From DAOTZU01 sp034433995 (GTDB taxonomy: Bacteria > Chloroflexota > Anaerolineae > UBA1429), in assembly GCA_034433995.1 (NCBI GenBank), contig DAOTZU010000090.1, positions 1-18,913 of the forward strand: DNA of 18,913 bases, in the 5' to 3' direction. Below the pieces are notes generated by a model, which searched no databases, had not been told where the DNA came from, and was given only the letters and a program-made list of their open reading frames with translations. Below are positions 14,506 to 18,913 of the stretch, piece by piece; the first letter of the stretch is position 1, and each line of letters starts with the position of its first letter. The translations under genes and the position numbers were made by a program.

Positions 14506-16053
14506 TTACAAGGGCATATTCCCGTGCTTCTTGGCCGGGTTGCTATCCCGTTTGTTCTGCAACATTTGCAGGGCGTTGATGAGCACCGGCCGGGTGTGCT
14601 GCGGCTCGATGACGGCATCGAGATAGCCGTAGGAGGCCGCCAGGTACGGGTTGGCGAATTTCTCCCGATATTCGGCGATGAGCCGCTCGCGCAGGGCATC
14701 GGGATCGCTGGCCGCCTCCAGCTCCTTGCGGTAGATGATGTTCACCGCGCCCTCAGGCCCCATGACGGCGATCTCGGCGCTGGGCCAGGCGATATTGAAA
14801 TCGCCCCGGATGTGCTTGGAGCTCATGACGATGTAGGCCCCGCCGTAGGCCTTGCGGGTGATCACGGTGAGCTTGGGCACCGTGGCCTCGCAGTAAGCAT
14901 AGATCAGCTTGGCGCCATGGCGGATGATGCCGCCGTGTTCCTGGGCCACGCCGGGCATAAAGCCGGGCACATCTTCAAAGGTGACGATGGGGATGTTAAA
15001 GGCATCGCAAAAGCGCACAAAGCGCGCCGCCTTGTCCGAGGCGTTGATATCCAACACGCCGGCCAGCTCCGCGGGCTGGTTGGCCACCACGCCCACCACC
15101 ATGCCATCCAGGCGGGCAAAGCCGATGATGATGTTCTTGGCCAGGTGTTCTTGCACCTCAAAGAAGCTGCCCCGATCCATCACCAGGCGGATCACCTGCT
15201 TCATATCGTAAGGCGCGTTGGGGTTGGCGGGGACGATGGTGTTCAGCGCCTCCTCCGCGCGGGCCGGGTCGTCCTTGGGGGCCACGGCGGGGGGATCCTC
15301 CATGTTGTTCTGGGGGAGATACCCCAAAAGCTGCCGCACCATCTGCAAGCAAGAGGTCTCGTCCTCGGCGGCAAAGTGCGCCACGCCGCTCACGCTGTTG
15401 TGCACCATGGCGCCGCCCAGGGTCTCGGTATCCACCTCCTCATGGGTCACGGCCTTGATCACCTGGGGGCCGGTGATGAACATGTTGCTGGTCTTTTTCA
15501 CCATAAAGACGAAATCGGTCAGGGCCGGAGAATAGACCGCGCCACCGGCGCAGGGCCCCATGATGATAGAGATCTGGGGGATCACCCCGGAGGCCAAGGT
15601 GTTGCGCAAAAAGATCTCGGCGTAACCGCCCAAGGCGAGGATCCCCTCCTGGATGCGCGCGCCGCCGGAATCGTTGATCCCGATGATGGGCGCACCATTC
15701 TTGAGGGCCAGATCCTGGATCTTGGTGATCTTGGCCGCGTGGGCCTGGCCCAAAGAGCCGCCCATGACGGTGAAATCTTGGGCATAGACATAGACCAGCC
15801 GGCCATCAATGGTGCCATAGCCGGTGACCACGCCATCGCCCAGGGTCTTGCGTTTATCCAGGCCGAAATCGTGCACATGATGGGTGACTAAGGTATCCAG
15901 CTCCTGGAAGCTATCCTCATCCAGCAACTTGGCCAACCGCTCCCGAGCCGTCATCTTGCCTTGTTTATGCTGCCGCTCGATGGCCTCAGCGCCACCACCC
16001 AGCTTGGCTTCTTCCTTGAGCCGACGCAGCTCTTGGATCTGATCGGAAGCCAT
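14506..16053 (-). CDS. mmdA: 12S-type acyl-CoA carboxyltransferase (methylmalonyl-CoA decarboxylase alpha / propionyl-CoA carboxylase beta)
   Basis: 515 residues, the normal length. It has two crotonase-fold halves. The N-terminal half carries QDFTVMGGSLGQAHAAKI (92-109), SGGARIQEG (129-137) and MGPCAGGAVYSPALTDF (165-181). The C-terminal half carries FEDVPGFMPG (359-368), KAYGGAYIVMSSK (401-413) and PSAEIAVMGPEGAVNII (424-440). The glycine-rich turns at 130-132 and 404-406 form the two oxyanion holes. The enzyme moves CO2 between a short acyl-CoA, most often methylmalonyl-CoA/propionyl-CoA, and biotin. No biotin carboxylase is encoded nearby, so decarboxylation or transcarboxylation is more likely than ATP-driven carboxylation. 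The ATG at 16053 directly follows AAGGAGGGAGG, a strong ribosome-binding site. The gene is 30 bases downstream of the dCMP deaminase gene. Confidence 0.94.
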   Translation of the reverse strand: MASDQIQELRRLKEEAKLGGGAEAIERQHKQGKMTARERLAKLLDEDSFQELDTLVTHHVHDFGLDKRKTLGDGVVTGYGTIDGRLVYVYAQDFTVMGGSLGQAHAAKITKIQDLALKNGAPIIGINDSGGARIQEGILALGGYAEIFLRNTLASGVIPQISIIMGPCAGGAVYSPALTDFVFMVKKTSNMFITGPQVIKAVTHEEVDTETLGGAMVHNSVSGVAHFAAEDETSCLQMVRQLLGYLPQNNMEDPPAVAPKDDPARAEEALNTIVPANPNAPYDMKQVIRLVMDRGSFFEVQEHLAKNIIIGFARLDGMVVGVVANQPAELAGVLDINASDKAARFVRFCDAFNIPIVTFEDVPGFMPGVAQEHGGIIRHGAKLIYAYCEATVPKLTVITRKAYGGAYIVMSSKHIRGDFNIAWPSAEIAVMGPEGAVNIIYRKELEAASDPDALRERLIAEYREKFANPYLAASYGYLDAVIEPQHTRPVLINALQMLQNKRDSNPAKKHGNMPL

Positions 16054-16083
16054 CCTCCCTCCTTATGCTGTGATATGGCCTTT

Positions 16084-16533
16084 TCAGGCCTCAGATTCCC
16101 ACACTTCCAATAACACCCCCGCCTCGGCCAAGATGTTCCGTGAGAGGTCATCGGGGTAGGCGCTGGCGCACACCACCCGCACAATCCCCGCGTTGATGAC
16201 CATCTTGGCGCAGGTGATGCAGGGCTGGTGGGTGATATAGATGGTGCCGCCCTCCACCGAGACGCCATGCAACGCGGCCTGGATGATGGCGTTCTGCTCG
16301 GCATGCAGCCCTCGGCAGATCTCCTGGCGCTGGCCGGAGGGGATGCCCAGCTTTTCGCGCAAACAGCCCACGACATCGCAGTGGGCCAACCCGCGGGGGG
16401 CGCCATTGTAACCGGTGCACAGGATGCGCTTGTCGCGCACGATCACCGCGCCCACATGACGCCGCAAGCAGGTGGAGCGGGTGGCCACCTGGCGGGCGAT
16501 ATCCATGAAATACTCGTCCCAAGAGGGTCTCAT
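16084..16533 (-). CDS. dCMP deaminase (deoxycytidylate deaminase, ComEB-like)
   Basis: 149 residues. The zinc-dependent cytidine/deoxycytidylate deaminase signature is complete: H77-A-E79 (HAEQNAI) and P104-C105-x-x-C108 (PCITC), where E79 is the proton shuttle. GYNGAPRGLAHCD (41-53) and C57 fit the second zinc/nucleotide region of dCMP deaminases. It deaminates dCMP to dUMP, the substrate of thymidylate synthase. The ATG at 16533 overlaps the thyX stop in an ATGA arrangement, which fixes the start over a longer frame to 16629 and implies translational coupling. Together with ThyX it forms a two-step dCMP to dTMP module. Allosteric control by dCTP/dTTP is typical of the family but cannot be read here. 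Confidence 0.93.
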   Translation of the reverse strand: MRPSWDEYFMDIARQVATRSTCLRRHVGAVIVRDKRILCTGYNGAPRGLAHCDVVGCLREKLGIPSGQRQEICRGLHAEQNAIIQAALHGVSVEGGTIYITHQPCITCAKMVINAGIVRVVCASAYPDDLSRNILAEAGVLLEVWESEA

Positions 16534-17162
16534 CGTTTCAACACCGATTCTTTGAACGCGGCCGCGGTGATGGGCATGATCTGGCTGAAAATCTCCAAGG
16601 CAGCCTCGGCGTATTGGCGGTGTTCCCACTGGGCGCCCGGATCCAGGCGCTTGTGGAGCCAGTTCATCAGCGACCAGGCGTTGACCGTCCAGATGAATTC
16701 CGTGTAAACGGCCGTGCCCAACACGGCCCGGGCCTGTTCCCGTTTCCAGCCCGCCTGTACCAGCCGCTCGTACAGGTCGAAGGAGGCCTCCATGTGCTGG
16801 ATGTAGGCCTCCTTTTCGGGCAGCTCGCCTTGGGGAACATAATATTCCCGCTCGGCCAGGCAGTAACGCAGGGATTTCTCGTTGAAACTACAGATGCGGT
16901 GGCGCATCCACTGCCGGGCCACAAAGAGGGGACATTTGACGCCAAAGCGGAACACCGCATGCTCAAAAACGGTGTTGTGCTTCGGTTCGCTGGCCATCAG
17001 CCGCCGGATGAGGCGCTCATCGGCGCCGGGGGTCTTGGCCTCGGATTGGTAGCAGATGCGCGCCCCCCGGATAACGGCCGCATCGCCGCCCATCCATTCC
17101 TCCAGCTGGATCCAGCCCTTATCCAGCACCGGTAGCCTCAGCAAGGCCTTCTCTTGCGACAT
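16530..17162 (-). CDS. thyX: Flavin-dependent thymidylate synthase
   Basis: 210 residues from the ATG at 17162, preceded by GAGG six bases away; a TTG at 17174 lies before that box and is rejected. The ThyX signature RHRX7S is present at R87-H88-R89 to S97 (RHRICSFNEKS followed by LRY), and the FEH of TVFEHAVFRF (64-73) is the flavin/substrate-binding histidine region. The enzyme makes dTMP from dUMP using FAD, NADPH and methylene-tetrahydrofolate, leaving tetrahydrofolate rather than dihydrofolate. It is the first gene of a long operon with the dCMP deaminase and the decarboxylase genes. A TATAAT promoter, a leader hairpin and a palindrome lie upstream. Confidence 0.97.
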   Translation of the reverse strand: MSQEKALLRLPVLDKGWIQLEEWMGGDAAVIRGARICYQSEAKTPGADERLIRRLMASEPKHNTVFEHAVFRFGVKCPLFVARQWMRHRICSFNEKSLRYCLAEREYYVPQGELPEKEAYIQHMEASFDLYERLVQAGWKREQARAVLGTAVYTEFIWTVNAWSLMNWLHKRLDPGAQWEHRQYAEAALEIFSQIMPITAAAFKESVLKR

Positions 17163-17193
17163 GGGCAACCTCAAAATACGCGGAAAAGCCCCC

Positions 17194-17231
17194 TCTCAGG
17201 CAGATACTGGCTTGGCAAAAGCCACCTGAGA
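17194..17231 (-). promoter_or_regulatory. Leader hairpin of the thyX operon
   Basis: In the minus-strand RNA, TCTCAGG pairs with CCTGAGA (17225-17231 with 17194-17200). Stacked inside, TGGCTT pairs with AAGCCA (17219-17224 with 17208-17213) over a 5-base loop. A single 7-base bulge interrupts the 13-bp stem on one side. It lies entirely between the predicted transcription start and the thyX start codon. No U-run follows, so it is not a terminator. Confidence 0.55.
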
Positions 17232-17244
17232 CCCATTGTCGCGC

Positions 17245-17273
17245 ATTATAGCACGAATGGCAATTTTTGACTA
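17245..17273 (-). promoter_or_regulatory. Promoter of the thyX-decarboxylase operon
   Basis: The minus strand reads TGCTATAAT, a perfect -10 (17245-17250) with an extended TGn element. TAGTCA (17268-17273, four of six to consensus) lies 17 bases upstream. Transcription is expected to start near 17238, giving a leader of about 75 bases before thyX. Confidence 0.7.
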
Positions 17274-17278
17274 GTTGC

Positions 17279-17290
17279 TTGTTGCAACAA
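17279..17290. promoter_or_regulatory. Palindrome just upstream of the thyX promoter
   Basis: TTGTTGCAACAA is a perfect 12-bp palindrome five bases beyond the -35 box. Extra GTTGC/GCAAC copies flank it. The position suits an activator or repressor site, but no regulator is identified. Confidence 0.45.
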
Positions 17291-17347
17291 TGGCAACAAA
17301 CATGCCGTATCCCAGAGGGCCCACGAACGGCACGTCTCTCCAGAGGG

Positions 17348-18097
17348 CTATGGCTGGTAGGCCATCCAACAGTCGAGGACTGGCCCCTCCACCGTAAAAC
17401 CCGCGTCCTGGTACACCCGGATGGCGGTGGGGTTGTTGGCCAAAAGATAGAGCAGGTTGGGGGAAAGGGAGCGATGGTATGCCACCAGATGGTGCATCAG
17501 CGTCCGGGCATAGCCCCGGCCGCGATGGGCCGGATGGGTCCTGACCTCATTCACCGTGGACGCTCCGGACATTAAAACCAGCAACGCCATGGTCACCGCC
17601 ACCTCGCCGAGGTAGCCGACGAGGAGATGGACGTTCGGGGAGCGCAAGGCGCGCGCAATCCCCTTCACGGCCCATTCGTCAGGCTCTTCGGCTTGCACCA
17701 ACTCCACGATGGCGGGCTCCATGCGTGTCACCCGGCGGATCGCGAGCTCGGGGTTGGGCTGCACCCGCGAGGGATTGCGCTGGATTAAAAGTTGTATGGG
17801 CTCGTGGACGAACTGGAACCCTCGCTGGAGCAGGATGGGTCCCAACCGGGCCACCTCGTCCGCGCCAAAGGTGCCGTAAAACCGGGGCACAAGCCCCTTC
17901 CCGCGGTAGAACGCGCTCACCTCGTCGGCGATAGCCTCCAGATCGCCTCCCCAATCCAGAATCATGGCGTGGTTGGCATCATAGTGGGAGGGGTTATCCG
18001 TGTTGTAAAAAAGAAATCCCCAGGGGCGCTCTTCGACATCGGCCAGGGCGCTATAGAGAGCCACCTCGGCGCGAAAGATGCGAGCCATGTCTATCAT
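17348..18097 (-). CDS. GNAT family N-acetyltransferase
   Basis: 249 residues from the ATG at 18097, which has AAGGAG four bases upstream; a longer frame begins with TTG at 18139 and is rejected. The C-terminal half (about 118-249) is a GNAT domain. Motif A is VNEVRTHPAHRGRGYARTLMHHL, with the acetyl-CoA pyrophosphate loop RGRGYA at 192-197, followed by the NNPTAIRVYQDAGF helix (221-234) typical of motif B. The N-terminal half (1-115) includes WGFLFYNTDNPSHYDAN and AFYRGKGLVPRFY and looks like a degenerate second GNAT-like fold, as in two-domain members. The substrate is unknown. The gene lies between the thyX promoter and the divergent GH29-like gene and probably forms its own unit. Confidence 0.85.
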   Translation of the reverse strand: MIDMARIFRAEVALYSALADVEERPWGFLFYNTDNPSHYDANHAMILDWGGDLEAIADEVSAFYRGKGLVPRFYGTFGADEVARLGPILLQRGFQFVHEPIQLLIQRNPSRVQPNPELAIRRVTRMEPAIVELVQAEEPDEWAVKGIARALRSPNVHLLVGYLGEVAVTMALLVLMSGASTVNEVRTHPAHRGRGYARTLMHHLVAYHRSLSPNLLYLLANNPTAIRVYQDAGFTVEGPVLDCWMAYQP

Positions 18098-18171
18098 TGC
18101 TCTCCTTCGTGAGCTCGGCGATCGATGAGAGGGCAGCAAAGGCGGGTGTGGCTAAAATTCCTCCGGCGTAG

Positions 18172-18177
18172 TATACT
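18172..18177 (+). promoter_or_regulatory. Candidate -10 element for the GH29-like gene
   Basis: TATACT on the plus strand matches the -10 consensus at five of six positions and would place the transcript start about 40 bases before the GH29-like start codon. The -35 region 17 bases upstream (TGGCTA) is weak. A second candidate, TATAAC at 18195-18200, has no better partner. Confidence 0.35.
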
Positions 18178-18226
18178 CATAGAGGCCTTCCATGTATAAC
18201 CAACCCTTAGGTTCAAAGGAGTGCCT

Positions 18227-18913
18227 ATGCGCGCCAATACCGATTGGTTCATGGCCGCCCGCTGGGGCGTCTTTACCCACTATCTCACCGAGCCCGAGAC
18301 CAGCGCCGACGATTGGAACCGCCAGGTGGACGCTTTCGACGTCCACGGCCTGGCGGCCCAGTTAGCCGAGGTTGGGGCGCCCTATTATTTCATCACCATC
18401 GGCCAGAATTCGGGGCATTATTGCGCCCCCAACGCCACCTACGACGCGTTGACAGGGATCCGTCCCAGCAAATGCGCCCGGCGCGACCTCGTCAACGACC
18501 TCTACGAGGCTTTGGCCCCCCACGGCATCGCCCTGATGGTCTATCTGCCCAGCGGCGCGCCGGCCCAGGATAAGGTGGCTATGGAGCGCCTGGGCTGGAG
18601 GTGGGGCTTCAAGGGCGAATGGCCCGCCTGGAACACCGCCCGCACCGGCGAGCGCTTGGCCGAGTTCCAACTCCGCTGGGAGGCGATCATCCGCGAATGG
18701 TCGCTGCGTTGGGGCAAAAAGATCAGGGGCTGGTGGATTGACGGCTGCTACTTCGCCGACGAGATGTATCGCCACCCGGAGCCGCCCAATTTCGCCAGTT
18801 TCGCCGCCGCGCTGAAGGCAGGCAACCCGGATAGCCTGGTGGCCTTTAATCCCGGGGTCAAGGTGCCCGTCATCTGCCATAGCGAGGAGGAGGATTACAC
18901 CGCGGGCGAGATC
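18227..18913 (+). CDS. GH29-like glycosidase (alpha-L-fucosidase family), partial at its C-terminus
   Basis: 229 residues are visible before the window ends. The ATG at 18227 follows AAAGGAG with a five-base spacer. There is no signal peptide, so the protein is probably cytosolic. The start DWFMAARWGVFTHY (6-19), DDWNRQVDAFDV (28-39) and GAPYYFITIGQNSGHY (50-65) follow the GH29 TIM-barrel order. GWWIDGCYF (168-176) holds D172, the likely nucleophile. In typical fucosidases the third motif reads TARHHDGF, so the GQNSGHY version marks a divergent branch whose sugar specificity may differ. It is the only gene on the plus strand, divergent from the GNAT gene, with a 129-base gap. The rest of the barrel and any C-terminal beta domain lie outside the window. 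Confidence 0.8.
   Translation, partial: MRANTDWFMAARWGVFTHYLTEPETSADDWNRQVDAFDVHGLAAQLAEVGAPYYFITIGQNSGHYCAPNATYDALTGIRPSKCARRDLVNDLYEALAPHGIALMVYLPSGAPAQDKVAMERLGWRWGFKGEWPAWNTARTGERLAEFQLRWEAIIREWSLRWGKKIRGWWIDGCYFADEMYRHPEPPNFASFAAALKAGNPDSLVAFNPGVKVPVICHSEEEDYTAGEI

Noticed and set aside
14524..15891. A 455-codon open frame on the plus strand opposite the 12S carboxyltransferase gene
   Set aside because: It is rich in His, Gly, Ala and Asp with no recognisable motif, has no ribosome-binding site, and is the mirror of a perfectly conserved gene in GC-rich DNA.
17163..17240. Tetrahydrofolate riboswitch before thyX
   Set aside because: The leader is too short and lacks the conserved joining regions of THF motifs; only a simple bulged hairpin is present.
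1..18913. CRISPR array, insertion sequence, tRNA or rRNA
   Set aside because: No regularly spaced direct repeats, transposase-like frames with inverted ends, or RNA gene signatures were seen in the short intergenic gaps.

Overview
This window is GC-rich and gene-dense. Almost everything lies on the minus strand; only the last, partial gene is on the plus strand. Gene content suggests an uncultured bacterium of the Chloroflexota (Anaerolineae-like). The grounds are a secreted BNR-repeat protein ending in a YLPLVLR-type tail, a lipoprotein with a Pro/Thr-rich linker, thymidylate synthesis by ThyX, and a sodium-pumping biotin-dependent decarboxylase. No rRNA or other phylogenetic marker is present, so the taxon is an inference.

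Left part (1-6661). A partial fused membrane/spermidine-synthase-like protein is followed by a two-gene unit: an Lnt-like apolipoprotein N-acyltransferase and a CPBP membrane protease, joined by an ATGA overlap. Next come a YafJ-type class II glutamine amidotransferase and a GH39-like glycosidase lipoprotein. Then there is a short region with a frameshifted gene remnant, and a small secreted protein with three BNR repeats.

Middle (6894-10848). An AlbA_2/GHKL-ATPase/winged-helix protein is followed by a free-standing elongation factor G paralogue with its own terminator. Upstream of the EF-G gene are a strong promoter (TTGCCC-17-TATAAT) and a leader of about 235 nt. The leader contains a terminator-like hairpin with a U6 tail, so attenuation or a small RNA is possible.

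Right-centre (10849-17273). This appears to be one long operon: thyX, a dCMP deaminase, a 12S-type acyl-CoA carboxyltransferase, a 5S-type oxaloacetate/pyruvate carboxyltransferase, an OadG-like membrane subunit, a biotin carrier protein and a GcdB/OadB-type sodium-pumping decarboxylase. An extended -10 promoter precedes it and a textbook terminator closes it. There are two carboxyltransferases of different specificity, one biotin carrier, one membrane pump, and no biotin carboxylase. The set could move carboxyl groups between methylmalonyl-CoA and pyruvate/oxaloacetate, or spend either to pump sodium out of the cell. This is the most interesting system in the window.

Right end (17348-18913). 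A GNAT acetyltransferase lies on the minus strand, divergent from a partial GH29-like (alpha-L-fucosidase family) gene on the plus strand. No CRISPR array, insertion sequence, rRNA or tRNA was recognised.
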